A stretch of DNA of 19,865 nt from Methylococcales bacterium. GTDB lineage: Bacteria; Pseudomonadota; Gammaproteobacteria; Methylococcales; Methylomonadaceae. This document shows, piece after piece, positions 5,861 to 13,973 of the stretch. The stretch is taken from NCBI GenBank assembly GCA_009692395.1, contig SHZG01000017.1, positions 1 through 19,865 on the forward strand, in the 5' to 3' direction. Positions within the stretch are counted from its first letter, which is position 1. Each line of letters opens with the position of its first letter. The notes under the pieces were generated by a model. The model searched no databases, had not been told where the DNA came from, and saw only the letters and a list, made by a program, of their open reading frames with translations. Position numbers and translations under genes: made by a program.

Positions 5861-7524
5861 GTGTCCACACAGTCATCCAGTGTTCTCATCGGCTATTTAT
5901 CTGAAATTCGCAATAACGGTATGGATGCCAGAATAGCAGATGAATATATCAAAGATACGTCACGCATCATAGTAGACAATGAGGAAATTTTAGTGGGGCA
6001 TCTCGGTTCCTATGTCGCTATTCGACAAGCGAATATCAATATATTAGCTGTCGTGGTACAAATGTGGGAAGTAAACCGTTTTGATAATGCTGATATGCGT
6101 AAAACCGACCGTTTTATTGCCTTAGCACCCGTTGGTGAAATTTTAGACGATGGGACTTTTTCGCGTGGTGTTACCCATTATCCCACGTCAGGCGCGAAGG
6201 TTTATGCGGTGGGTATCACCGAAGTCAGTGCCATTTTCTCAAAATATCAAAAGTATAAGTTTTGCATTGGGCAACTGTCTTCGCATAAGGAATATCACCT
6301 AGGTCTCGACCCACAAGTTTTTTTTAGTCGCCATTTTGCAATTGTTGGGCAATCAGGTTCAGGTAAATCATGGACAGTGACTAAATTTAATTCAACAAGC
6401 TGTTAAATCCATGCCTAAATGCCACATCATTTTGTTGGATTTACACGGTGAATATTGCTGGAAAGATAGCATAGGCGTTAGATACTCAGCGTTTGCTGAT
6501 GACATAGTGAATTGTGTTGACGCTCAGGACATGGAAATGCCTTACTGGATGATGAGTTATGCCGAACTCGTCGATTTATTTATTGATAGGGATGATAAAG
6601 GCGCGTCTACACAAATGTCGTTTATAAGTGACATATTGATGCAGCTCAAACGCAAAGAATCCAAGCGGATTGGCTTAGCAACTTTTTCAATTGATACCCC
6701 AATTTACTTCTCGTTAGCTGACATGTACATGGAGTTTAAAACCGCTAATGAAGAAAAAAAGGCATTCGGCAAAGTCCTAGGGCCGTTATACGGACAGTTT
6801 GATAATTTTCTCATTAAAATGCAGAGTCGTTTAAACGACGTGCGCTATGATTTTTTACTCAGACCCAAAAAGCGTAAAAGCTCAGAAAGCATGGAAGATT
6901 TATTATGCACCTTTGTGGGCTTAGGCGATAAAAAAGCCAATATCACCGTGGTGGATTTAAGTGGTGTACCGTCCCGATATTCACCCAGCAATTGCCGCAC
7001 AAGTTGGGCGTTTAGCTTACGCGTTTAATTATTGGAATCCCAATCGACGTGAATTCCCCATCACCTTAATTTGCGAAGAAGCCCATATTTACATTCCCAA
7101 AGAAAAAGGTGGGCAGTTTGAAGCCTCAAAAAAAATGATGGAACGTATTGCCAAAGAAGGGCGAAAATACGGCGTTTCTATTGGTGTCGTGAGTCAAAGA
7201 CCGACCGAATTATCAGAAACTATGCTGTCACAATGCAGTTCTTTTATCTGTTTACACACCACCAGCTTAGATGATCAAGCCTATATTAGAGGTTTAATTC
7301 CAGAATCTGAAGGCAATTTAGCCTATGTCCTTAGTTCACTTGGACGTGGCGAAGACCTAGTATTAGGTGAAGCTGTGCCATTACCTGCACGCGTCCCGCT
7401 TTATAAACCTAATCCAGAGCCAAGAAGTAATGATGTCAGTTATATCAACGGTTGGCGCAACGGAGCCGATAATTTAGATGTCGAAGAAATTGTCCATTTA
7501 TGGCGAACGCAAAACAAGCGGTAA
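5861..7524 (+). pseudogene. HerA-type hexameric ATPase, two frameshifts
   Basis: Three overlapping frames join into one protein of about 554 residues. The first (GTG at 5861) carries an N-terminal HAS-barrel-like region and the Walker A loop G-Q-S-G-S-G-K-S at 163-170. It then shifts after an extra T in the TTT at 6386-6388. The second continues with D-L-H-G-E-Y and ends V-V-D-L-S-G-V-P, where an extra C in the CCC at 6973-6975 causes another shift. The third has the Walker B L-I-C-E-E-A-H-I-Y-I-P and the arginine-finger-like V-S-Q-R-P-T-E-L-S, as in HerA. HerA is a DNA-pumping ATPase that partners NurA or Sir2-type nucleases, but neither is present here. As written it is broken. Both breaks lie in three-base runs, so sequencing error is a real alternative. 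Confidence 0.85.
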
Positions 7525-7557
7525 CAGTTTATTCATAACATTAAGGGGGGAACAATT

Positions 7558-7878
7558 TTGGCGTGGTTACTATTATTTTCAGCAGGCTGTATAGAAGTCG
7601 TGTTTGCGTTAAGTCTTAAATATAACGAAGGATTTACTAAATTGTGGCCCAGTGTCATTACCGCAATTTCGGGTGCGGGCAGTTTTGGGTTATTAATGTG
7701 GGCGTTAAAAACCTTACCTATCGGCACTGCCTATGCCGTCTGGACAGGCATGGGGGCGGTGGGCGGTGCTATCATGGGTATTATTTTATTTAAAGAATCA
7801 ATGGATTGGATGCGGTTATTATCCATTGGCTTAATTATTATCGGCATCATTGGTCTTAAATTAACGGATAGCAATTAA
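7558..7878 (+). CDS. gdx: SMR transporter, Gdx/SugE type (guanidinium exporter)
   Basis: This small multidrug resistance protein of 106 residues has four predicted membrane helices (about 2-21, 30-50, 56-80, 84-102). The proton/substrate glutamate is E13 in G-C-I-E-V-V-F-A. The segment W-A-L-K-T-L-P-I-G-T-A-Y-A-V-W-T-G-M-G is almost the same as that of E. coli SugE, which separates the guanidinium-exporting Gdx subgroup from EmrE-like multidrug pumps. The start is TTG at 7558, set by AAGGGGGG at 7543-7550 with a 7-base spacer. It lies 33 bases after the HerA-type gene and 2 bases before tusB. No guanidine riboswitch is visible upstream. Confidence 0.9.
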   Translation: MAWLLLFSAGCIEVVFALSLKYNEGFTKLWPSVITAISGAGSFGLLMWALKTLPIGTAYAVWTGMGAVGGAIMGIILFKESMDWMRLLSIGLIIIGIIGLKLTDSN

Positions 7879-7880
7879 AA

Positions 7881-8171
7881 ATGCTGCATCTTATGTCACA
7901 GTCGCCTCTTGATTATGTAGTGTTGGCGCGGTTAGGTGTCGATGATGAAGTGGTATTTCTTGAAAATTCGACACTCCGATTACTGCAAACAGGCGCGGAT
8001 AATCACAGATTAATTCAATTACTTGATAGTCATCAACTCTATGTCTTAGGTGATGCCTTAGCCGTGCGCGGTATAGCGGCAAAAGAATTAGTACGGGGTA
8101 TTCACGTTATTAATTATGCCGAATTTGTCGCCTTAACCGTTAAACACCCTGCAATTCAATCATGGTCTTAA
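7881..8171 (+). CDS. tusB: sulfur relay protein TusB/DsrH
   Basis: TusB is part of the TusBCD complex that passes sulfur from TusA to TusE for 2-thiouridine formation in tRNA. The relative DsrH acts in dissimilatory sulfur oxidation. The 96 residues begin M-L-H and end I-N-Y-A-E-F-V-A-L-T-V-K-H-P-A-I-Q-S-W, the hallmark end of TusB. The cysteine-dependent partners TusC and TusD are not in the window. This protein itself has no cysteine. It begins 2 bases after gdx and overlaps tusE by up to 10 bases. Confidence 0.9.
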   Translation: MLHLMSQSPLDYVVLARLGVDDEVVFLENSTLRLLQTGADNHRLIQLLDSHQLYVLGDALAVRGIAAKELVRGIHVINYAEFVALTVKHPAIQSWS

Positions 8172-8479
8172 TGCCAGAAACCACGCAACAAGGTTTCTTA
8201 ATCAATGGGAGCGACTGGAATGAAACCGTCGCTCATCAATTAGCGAACGCGTGTCACATCACTCTCACCCCCGCGCATTGGGAAATCATTCACTTCATCC
8301 GTGATTACTACCAACAATTCAAACACCTGCCCAATATGCGCATTTTCACCAAAGCCATCGCCAAAACCTTAGGAGAAGACAAAGGTAATAGTCGTTATTT
8401 ACACGGCTTATTTCCTGACGCACCACTGCGTGATGCCTGTAAATTAGCAGGACTACCCAAACCCCCCACTTGCTTGTAA
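8162..8479 (+). CDS. tusE: TusE/DsrC family sulfurtransferase with both DsrC cysteines
   Basis: TusE/DsrC proteins carry persulfide sulfur on the penultimate cysteine of a flexible C-terminal arm. Here that is C104 in L-P-K-P-P-T-C-L. A second cysteine, C93, sits 11 residues before it, which is the spacing of the two redox cysteines in DsrC. E. coli TusE lacks this second one. The body has the family's H-W-E-I-I-H-F-I-R-D-Y-Y, followed by G-E-D-K-G-N-S-R-Y-L-H-G-L-F-P. The start may be ATG 8162 (105 residues) or ATG 8171, which overlaps the tusB stop as TAATG. Neither has a good Shine-Dalgarno, so coupling to tusB is likely. It converges with gpsA. Confidence 0.92.
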   Translation: MVLMPETTQQGFLINGSDWNETVAHQLANACHITLTPAHWEIIHFIRDYYQQFKHLPNMRIFTKAIAKTLGEDKGNSRYLHGLFPDAPLRDACKLAGLPKPPTCL

Positions 8480-8500
8480 TTAGAGATTATCATTAGGCTG

Positions 8501-9496
8501 CTATTCTGATTTTTGTTCGCGGGCTAGTAGATTTTGTACTGCGGTTAAGGGGGCTAAGCCTTCGTATAATACTTTGTAAGTTTGTTCGGTAATGGGCATT
8601 TCAATGCCGTATTTTTGCGCCAATAGATAGGTTTCTTTTGCCGCTGATACGCCTTCAATTTCTTGACCGATTTCTGCTATTGCATCGTTTATATCTTTGC
8701 CTAAGCCTAAGGCTAAACCAAAACGACGGTTTCGAGATTGGTTGTCGGTGCAGGTTAATAATAAATCGCCTAAGCCTGCTAAGCCCATAAAGGTGTCTGG
8801 TTTACCGCCTAGTTGTACGCCTAAACGAATCATTTCATTGAGTCCACGCGTAATCAATGCCGCTCTGGTATTTGCTCCAAAACCTAAGCCATCGGCAATG
8901 CCTGCGGCAATTGCTAATACATTTTTTACTGCCCCGCCAACTTCAACGCCGATAATATCTGTGCTGGTATAAGTGCGAAACCGTCCGCCATGCAGCATAT
9001 CGCTTAATTGATAAGCAAAATCGGGCTGATTGGCAGCAATAGTGATTGCCGTTGGTAAATTAGCCGCGACTTCACGCGCAAACGTTGGCCCTGACAGGAT
9101 GGCTGCGGGGGTTTTTTCGCCAAATAACTCAGCAACGACTTCATGAAGCAATCTGCCATCATCGGGATTAAAACCTTTGGTTGCCCAAGCAATGCTGACT
9201 TTATTGGATAGGTGGGGTTTTAGCTGAATAAGAACATCTTGAAACGCATGACTGGGTGAGCAGATTAGCAGTATATCGCTGAACGCACCGACTTCTGCTA
9301 AATCCGAAGTCACGTTAAGATTTTCGGGAAATACGATGCCAGATAAATAGCGTTTATTTTCTCTATCGTGCGCCAGTTGAGCAATGTGGGCTGGATTATG
9401 TCCCCACAAGAGTATCTGGCAACCATTTCTGGCTGCCAGAATAGCAAGTGCCGTTCCCCAAGAACCCGCACCCAATAACGCGATTTTTTTAGTCAT
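8501..9496 (-). CDS. gpsA: glycerol-3-phosphate dehydrogenase [NAD(P)+]
   Basis: GpsA reduces dihydroxyacetone phosphate to sn-glycerol 3-phosphate for phospholipid synthesis. The protein has 331 residues from the ATG at 9496. A TTG one codon earlier is also possible. The nucleotide-binding loop G-A-G-S-W-G is at 9-14. K107 is in A-T-K-G-F, S-G-P-T-F-A is at 135-140, the catalytic lysine is K191 in G-G-A-V-K-N-V, and A-G-L-G-D-L lies near 240. The start overlaps the secB stop (TGATG), so translation is coupled. Confidence 0.96.
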   Translation of the reverse strand: MTKKIALLGAGSWGTALAILAARNGCQILLWGHNPAHIAQLAHDRENKRYLSGIVFPENLNVTSDLAEVGAFSDILLICSPSHAFQDVLIQLKPHLSNKVSIAWATKGFNPDDGRLLHEVVAELFGEKTPAAILSGPTFAREVAANLPTAITIAANQPDFAYQLSDMLHGGRFRTYTSTDIIGVEVGGAVKNVLAIAAGIADGLGFGANTRAALITRGLNEMIRLGVQLGGKPDTFMGLAGLGDLLLTCTDNQSRNRRFGLALGLGKDINDAIAEIGQEIEGVSAAKETYLLAQKYGIEMPITEQTYKVLYEGLAPLTAVQNLLAREQKSE

Positions 9497-9981
9497 CAAA
9501 GAAACTTAGTTGAGGGTCTCTGAACTAGGTAACTAGGTGCTTGTTGAGACTGTTGTAAATGTTGTGCGTATAAGTCATCAAAATTGACAGGTGCTAATAA
9601 CAGTTGTGGAAACCCACCTCTAACAATCAAATCAGAAACCGCTTCTCTTGCATAAGGGAATAAGATATTAGGGCAGAAACTACCGACCATTGGCCCCATT
9701 TCTTCATCGCTAAAACCACCTAACGCGAAGATACCCGCTTGATTGACTTCCACTAAATAAGCCACGGTGTCTTTATTTTTAACAGTAATCGTAATGGTCA
9801 AGGCTATTTCAAAGAACGAGTTTTCTAGCGGTTCAACATGAGAGCCTAAGTTGAAATCGACAGAAGGTTCCCAAGTCTCAGTAAATATTTTAGGTGAGTT
9901 AGGGGTTTCAAATGACATATCTTTGGTGTAAATCTTTTGAATATAGAATTGTTTTTCTGCTACGTTATTTTCTTCAGCCAT
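9496..9981 (-). CDS. secB: protein-export chaperone SecB
   Basis: SecB is a cytosolic tetrameric chaperone that keeps preproteins unfolded and hands them to SecA. The 161 residues carry the family's F-x-I-Q-K-I-Y-T-K-D start, the acidic sheet with S-F-F-E-I-A-L-T-I-T-I-T-V, Q-A-G-I-F near 80, and C-P-N-I-L-F-P-Y-A-R-E-A-V-S-D near 103-117, which is typical of SecB. The ATG at 9981 follows AGGAA with a 9-base spacer. It lies between gpsA and yibN on the same strand. In E. coli grxC separates secB from yibN; it is absent here. Confidence 0.96.
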   Translation of the reverse strand: MAEENNVAEKQFYIQKIYTKDMSFETPNSPKIFTETWEPSVDFNLGSHVEPLENSFFEIALTITITVKNKDTVAYLVEVNQAGIFALGGFSDEEMGPMVGSFCPNILFPYAREAVSDLIVRGGFPQLLLAPVNFDDLYAQHLQQSQQAPSYLVQRPSTKFL

Positions 9982-10028
9982 GATAGCGTGTTTCCTATTT
10001 AATGGGTTAAAAGAGAAGGATGGTTAGG

Positions 10029-10469
10029 TTATTTTTTGTGTTTACTAGCTGTTTTTACGGGAAATTTATCATTTTCCCACGCGGTCATGCCACCAGTAAT
10101 AACGAAAAGCTGCTCAAAACCTGCTTTAGTGAGTAGTTTAGCTGCTGAAGCAGAACGCGTGCCGTTTTGGCAAATAATGAGTAACGGTTTGGTTTTTTGT
10201 TCTGCTAACGTAGGTAATAATTCAGGTAATTTACTGAGTGGTGCGTTAGTCGCTTGCTCAATATGGCTGACCACAAAATCAGGGGCTTCGCGGACATCAA
10301 TGATAAGGGTTTCACTGCTATTCATTTTAGCAACGGCTAATAACGGCGAAAGAGCGCGTGATTTATTAAATACGCTGTCGAATACTTCTTGTATGAGCAA
10401 ATAAGTAACAACGGCGAGAGCGAGTGCCAAGATATAGTGATTTAAAATAAACTCTATGTATCGATCCAT
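10029..10469 (-). CDS. yibN: membrane-anchored rhodanese-like protein (YibN)
   Basis: The 146-residue protein has one N-terminal membrane helix (about 10-28) and a rhodanese domain from about 45 to 137. The active-site loop is C-Q-N-G-T-R-S with catalytic C100. D58 and R60 in I-I-D-V-R are the usual first-strand residues. Rhodaneses carry sulfane sulfur as a cysteine persulfide; the natural donor and acceptor of YibN are not established. Its position next to secB and divergent to gpmI matches gammaproteobacteria. No good Shine-Dalgarno precedes the ATG. A regulator of ArsR type lies 43 bases upstream on the same strand, suggesting co-transcription. Confidence 0.9.
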   Translation of the reverse strand: MDRYIEFILNHYILALALAVVTYLLIQEVFDSVFNKSRALSPLLAVAKMNSSETLIIDVREAPDFVVSHIEQATNAPLSKLPELLPTLAEQKTKPLLIICQNGTRSASAAKLLTKAGFEQLFVITGGMTAWENDKFPVKTASKHKK

Positions 10470-10512
10470 ATTGGGTAAGGTTTTAGTGTGTTAAGTGAAA
10501 GGTAAAAATAAC

Positions 10513-10827
10513 TTAATGCGCAGAACAAAAAACATCACGCATCATTTCAATGAGTTTGAGCATCCGTTCATCATCAATAAAGTAATAAACACGGTTAGCT
10601 TCTTTTTTACAACCGAGAATATTTTTTTCTTTAAGAATAGACAGATGTTGCGAAATATTGCTTTGACTAGTACCCACTTGTTCGACAATGTCTTGCACGC
10701 TAATCGATCGATTACCAAGCAGACATAATATTTTTAAGCGTAATGGATGTGACATGGCTTTTAAGCAGCGTGCCGCTTTAGTTACATCAGCGTCATCATA
10801 TAAAACGTGTGGGGCTTTAATTGTCAT
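10513..10827 (-). CDS. ArsR-family regulator, SqrR/BigR-like
   Basis: This is a 104-residue winged-helix repressor of the ArsR/SmtB family: A-M-S-H-P-L-R-L-K-I-L around 24-34, recognition helix T-S-Q-S-N-I-S-Q-H-L-S-I-L at 53-65, and wing R-V-Y-Y-F around 79-83. The metal-binding E-L-C-V-C motif of arsenic sensors is absent. Cysteines are at 21, 35, 73 and 101. C35 (I-L-C-L-L) and C101 near the C-terminus sit where SqrR and BigR have the two cysteines that form a polysulfide bridge with reactive sulfur. I infer, but cannot prove, that it senses persulfides and controls itself and the following rhodanese. No Shine-Dalgarno is clear before the ATG. Confidence 0.8.
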   Translation of the reverse strand: MTIKAPHVLYDDADVTKAARCLKAMSHPLRLKILCLLGNRSISVQDIVEQVGTSQSNISQHLSILKEKNILGCKKEANRVYYFIDDERMLKLIEMMRDVFCSAH

Positions 10828-10905
10828 TGTAAATACTGTGTGCTATGGGTTGATGATATTCAATTGCCTGTTTACGAATGGTTGCCAAGGTACATAAATT
10901 GTGAC

Positions 10906-10915
10906 TGAACGTTCA
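10906..10915. promoter_or_regulatory. short palindrome in the divergent regulator-gpmI region
   Basis: TGAACGTTCA is a perfect 10-bp palindrome about 80 bases upstream of the ArsR-family gene and 300 upstream of gpmI. It could be half of an operator or chance. The rest of 10828-11025 shows no gene and no clear promoter for the regulator. Confidence 0.2.
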
Positions 10916-11025
10916 ATAATTTTCAACAAAGTGCTGAACGACTACACTGCATATAGCTTATGGATAGCCTATATCGCTGCTTGTCTTAGAACGCCAAAGT
11001 GAAACGAAAAAAATTGAAGTTCAGG

Positions 11026-11031
11026 TATAAT
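11026..11031 (+). promoter_or_regulatory. -10 element of the likely gpmI promoter
   Basis: A perfect TATAAT lies 175 bases before gpmI. The hexamers 16-18 bases upstream do not resemble TTGACA, so the promoter is weak or activator-dependent. It predicts an untranslated leader of about 168 bases holding two hairpins. Confidence 0.4.
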
Positions 11032-11120
11032 GACTACCTGACCCACTGAGTTTGCTTTTCTATGAAAATACAAAAAACTAGCAAATCTAACAAAATGATA
11101 CCTTATTTTTAATTATTTTG

Positions 11121-11139
11121 GGTAACAGATAATGTTACC
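11121..11139 (+). promoter_or_regulatory. hairpin in the gpmI leader
   Basis: GGTAAC (11121-11126) and GTTACC (11134-11139) form a perfect 6-bp stem with a 7-base loop. No T-run follows. It lies about 24 bases upstream of the terminator-like hairpin in the same leader. Confidence 0.35.
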
Positions 11140-11162
11140 ACAGTGTAAATCAATTGAGTTAT

Positions 11163-11188
11163 GTTCGCGCCATTGCGCGGACTTTTTT
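11163..11188 (+). terminator. intrinsic terminator or attenuator directly before gpmI
   Basis: GTTCGCGC (11163-11170) pairs with GCGCGGAC (11175-11182), an 8-bp G/C-rich stem with one G-T pair and a CATT loop. A T6 run (11183-11188) follows at once. The form is that of a Rho-independent terminator, yet gpmI starts 17 bases later with no room for a promoter between. It should therefore act on transcripts entering gpmI. Confidence 0.7.
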
Positions 11189-11205
11189 AGTTTTTGGAGA
11201 AATGA

Positions 11206-12735
11206 ATGTCGAATAGACCAAAACCGTTGGTGTTGCTAATTCTTGATGGATTCGGCTATACACTAGAGACAGCAAGTAATGCCATTGCACAGGCAAAGAC
11301 ACCTTGTTGGGATCAGTTACAAAAAGATTATCCCATGACATTATTGGATTGTTCAGGGCATTCTGTGGGTTTACCCAGCGATCAAATGGGTAATTCAGAA
11401 GTAGGTCATACCCATATCGGCGCAGGTCGTTATGTGCCTCAGGATTTTTCTAAAGTCAATGATGCCATCACAGACGGTAGTTTTTATAGCAATCCTGTAT
11501 TGTGCCGCGCGGTAGACTTGGCTAAAGAAAACGACAAAGCCTTGCATATTATGGGCTTGTTGTCTGCGGGTGGCGTGCATAGTCATGAAGCACAAATTGT
11601 GGCAATGGTTGAGTTAGCGGCTAAACGTGGTTTAACTAACATGTATTTGCACGTCTTTTTAGATGGTCGTGATGTACCACCTAAAAGCGCGAGTTCTTCG
11701 ATTGACTTATTGGATGCGAAATTTGCCGCTTTAGGTGTTGGTCGCATTGCCTCAATTACAGGGCGTTTTTATGCAATGGACAGAGACAATCGCTGGGATC
11801 GCGTGCAGAAATTCTATAATCTACTTGCCAAAGGTGAAGCAGAATGTAGTGCTGATTCTGCGCAACAAGCCTTGGAAGCCGCTTATAACCGAGGCGAAAC
11901 GGATGAGTTTGTATTGCCAACGATTATTCAAAACGCCGTCACATTAGATCCACAAGATTCAGTTGTTTTCATGAATTTCCGCGCTGACCGTGCGCGTGAA
12001 ATTTCGCAAGCCATCACAGCGACAGACTTTACTGGCTTTGAAAGAAACCACGCGCCACACCAAGGTTATTTTTGTACCCTAACCGAATACCATCAAGACT
12101 ATGATTATGACGTGGCATTTACATCGACGGATATGAAAAATGGCCTAGGTGAAGTGTTAGCGAATGTCGGCATGACGCAATTAAGACTTGCTGAAACGGA
12201 AAAATACGCACACGTTACTTTCTTTCTCAATGGTGGCATAGAAACGTCTTTTGAGGGTGAAGACCGAATTTTAGTGCCGTCTCCTCAAGTTAGAACCTAC
12301 GATTTACAACCCGAAATGAACGCCGCTGAAGTCACAGATCATCTAGTTGCTGCTATTACAGGCGGCAAATATGATGTCATTATCTGCAATTATGCCAATT
12401 GCGATATGGTTGGTCACACGGGCATTATGCCAGCGGCGATACTCGCAGTAGAAGCGGTGGATGCGGCGTTACAACGTATTGTTGAAGCATTAAACAGCGT
12501 CGGCGGACAACTATTATTGACCGCAGATCACGGTAATATTGAACAACTACTTGATAAAGAAACAGGGCAAGCACACACCGCACATACCACTAATCCAGTG
12601 CCTTTAGTTTATGTATGCGGCGACCGTCCACTCGCTTCAGGTGGTAGTTTAGCGGATTTAGCACCGACGATGCTGGACATTTTAGGTGTCGAAAAACCCA
12701 TTGAAATGACAGGTAGATCACTCATTTGTGAATGA
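11206..12735 (+). CDS. gpmI: 2,3-bisphosphoglycerate-independent phosphoglycerate mutase
   Basis: GpmI interconverts 3- and 2-phosphoglycerate in glycolysis, using two Mn2+ ions and a phosphoserine intermediate. The 509 residues show L-I-L-D-G-F-G with metal ligand D14, and the active serine S64 in G-N-S-E-V-G-H. They also have H-V-F-L-D-G-R-D, F-R-A-D-R-A-R-E, a second metal site N-Y-A-N-C-D-M-V-G-H-T-G, and T-A-D-H-G-N near the end. The ATG at 11206 follows GGAGA with a 5-base spacer. Its last 8 bases overlap envC. gpmI-envC is a conserved gammaproteobacterial pair. Confidence 0.97.
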   Translation: MSNRPKPLVLLILDGFGYTLETASNAIAQAKTPCWDQLQKDYPMTLLDCSGHSVGLPSDQMGNSEVGHTHIGAGRYVPQDFSKVNDAITDGSFYSNPVLCRAVDLAKENDKALHIMGLLSAGGVHSHEAQIVAMVELAAKRGLTNMYLHVFLDGRDVPPKSASSSIDLLDAKFAALGVGRIASITGRFYAMDRDNRWDRVQKFYNLLAKGEAECSADSAQQALEAAYNRGETDEFVLPTIIQNAVTLDPQDSVVFMNFRADRAREISQAITATDFTGFERNHAPHQGYFCTLTEYHQDYDYDVAFTSTDMKNGLGEVLANVGMTQLRLAETEKYAHVTFFLNGGIETSFEGEDRILVPSPQVRTYDLQPEMNAAEVTDHLVAAITGGKYDVIICNYANCDMVGHTGIMPAAILAVEAVDAALQRIVEALNSVGGQLLLTADHGNIEQLLDKETGQAHTAHTTNPVPLVYVCGDRPLASGGSLADLAPTMLDILGVEKPIEMTGRSLICE

Positions 12736-13918
12736 AAAACAGTTAGTTTTTTGTCTCTTGCTTAGCCTCTCTATCAACAAGGGGCGGGCTGAGTTGTCAG
12801 AAAAAAACAGTGAGCTAAACGAAACCCAAGTAGCAATTGACGTTGCCAAACACGCAATACAGCGCATTGAACTGAAAAAAATTGACTTACACAGTCGCTT
12901 GGCTGAGGTTGAAAAACGCTACGGTGAAACCGCCGCTATTTTGAAAACCTTGCAAGCACAAATCGAACAAGCGCGGCAAAATTTAGGAAAAAATCAACAG
13001 GATAGGATTCTTTATCAAGCTGAAATAGATAAGCAAAGCAAGGAATTAGCGGCACAAATAAAAGCCGCTTATGCAATGGGGAGAAAAGAAAAGCTAAAAG
13101 TACTGCTAAATCAACAAGACCCCGTGTTATCTAGTCGAATGATGCTATATTACGATTACCTAAACAAAGCACGGTTAAAAAAACTGAGTGATATTAAAAG
13201 CATTATTCAGCGTCAAGGTCAGCTAGACAAACAAAAAGACACCGAAACCGCGCAATTAGAAAAAAGTCTCGAACAAAAACAAACAGAACAGGCTGTTTTT
13301 GATGAGGTTAAAAAACAAAGAAACCTATTGCTCAAGCAATTATTGCGTGATTTTTCGTCTCATCAACAACAGTTAAAAGACTTAAAAGAAAGCGAAAATA
13401 AGCTGAGAGGTTTAATTCGACAATTACAAGATGAAAAAGACGCGCTGGCAAGTCAACCTGAGCCACAGAATGAACCGACAACAGCAACGGTCAACTCTAC
13501 GCCACCCATTGACAGCGATTTTATAGCACTTAAAAATCAATTACCTTGGCCCGTTAATGGCGCGGTACACAAGTTTGGCAGTGCGCGTGCTAAAGGCGTA
13601 TGGGATGGTGTATTAATTAATGCCGACGAAGGCGTAGAAGTCAAAGCGGTTGCTAGAGGCAAAGTGGCGTATGCAGATCCGCTACAAGGTTACGGCTCAT
13701 TGATTATTATCGACCACGGTCAAGGTTACATGACCGTTCATGGTTTTAATCAAAGTCTATACAAAAAAATGGGCGATTTAGTCGAAGCAGGTGACGTGAT
13801 TGCCTCTGTGGGAAAAAGTGGTGGACGTAAGCAGTCAGGGTTATATTTTGCAATACGCAAACAAGGGTTGCCGATTGATCCGCTTGAGTGGTGTATCAAA
13901 CAAACCACACTCAAGTGA
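12728..13918 (+). CDS. envC: EnvC-type murein hydrolase activator
   Basis: EnvC works in the periplasm, where it switches on cell-division amidases at the septum. The 396 residues begin with a short signal peptide (about 1-22, hydrophobic L-V-F-C-L-L-L-S-L-S). A long coiled coil follows (about 23-240), then a P/T-rich linker and a C-terminal LytM (M23) domain from about 272. That domain keeps the EnvC pattern L-Q-G-Y-G-S-L-I-I-I-D-H-G and S-G-G-R-K-Q-S-G-L-Y-F-A-I-R. It lacks the zinc-binding H-x3-D and H-x-H, so it is a degenerate, activating domain and not a peptidase. The start is GTG at 12728, inside the end of gpmI, in line with translational coupling. Confidence 0.92.
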   Translation: MNEKQLVFCLLLSLSINKGRAELSEKNSELNETQVAIDVAKHAIQRIELKKIDLHSRLAEVEKRYGETAAILKTLQAQIEQARQNLGKNQQDRILYQAEIDKQSKELAAQIKAAYAMGRKEKLKVLLNQQDPVLSSRMMLYYDYLNKARLKKLSDIKSIIQRQGQLDKQKDTETAQLEKSLEQKQTEQAVFDEVKKQRNLLLKQLLRDFSSHQQQLKDLKESENKLRGLIRQLQDEKDALASQPEPQNEPTTATVNSTPPIDSDFIALKNQLPWPVNGAVHKFGSARAKGVWDGVLINADEGVEVKAVARGKVAYADPLQGYGSLIIIDHGQGYMTVHGFNQSLYKKMGDLVEAGDVIASVGKSGGRKQSGLYFAIRKQGLPIDPLEWCIKQTTLK

Positions 13919-13973
13919 GTGAGTCGTTACATACTATATTTTAAGAAATTGAGGATTTGGGGTTTTAAGGCAC

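Noticed and set aside
7525..7557. Guanidine riboswitch before gdx
   Set aside because: The gap is only 33 bases and shows no ACGR-loop hairpins or other known guanidine-sensor pattern.
5861..8479. Sir2-HerA or HerA-NurA anti-phage system
   Set aside because: No Sir2, NurA or other nuclease gene next to the HerA-type gene; neighbours are iron transport, an SMR exporter and sulfur relay.
10858..10879. SqrR-type ATTC-N8-GAAT operator
   Set aside because: ATTC and GAAT half-sites occur but are 14 bases apart, not 8, so I do not call an operator.
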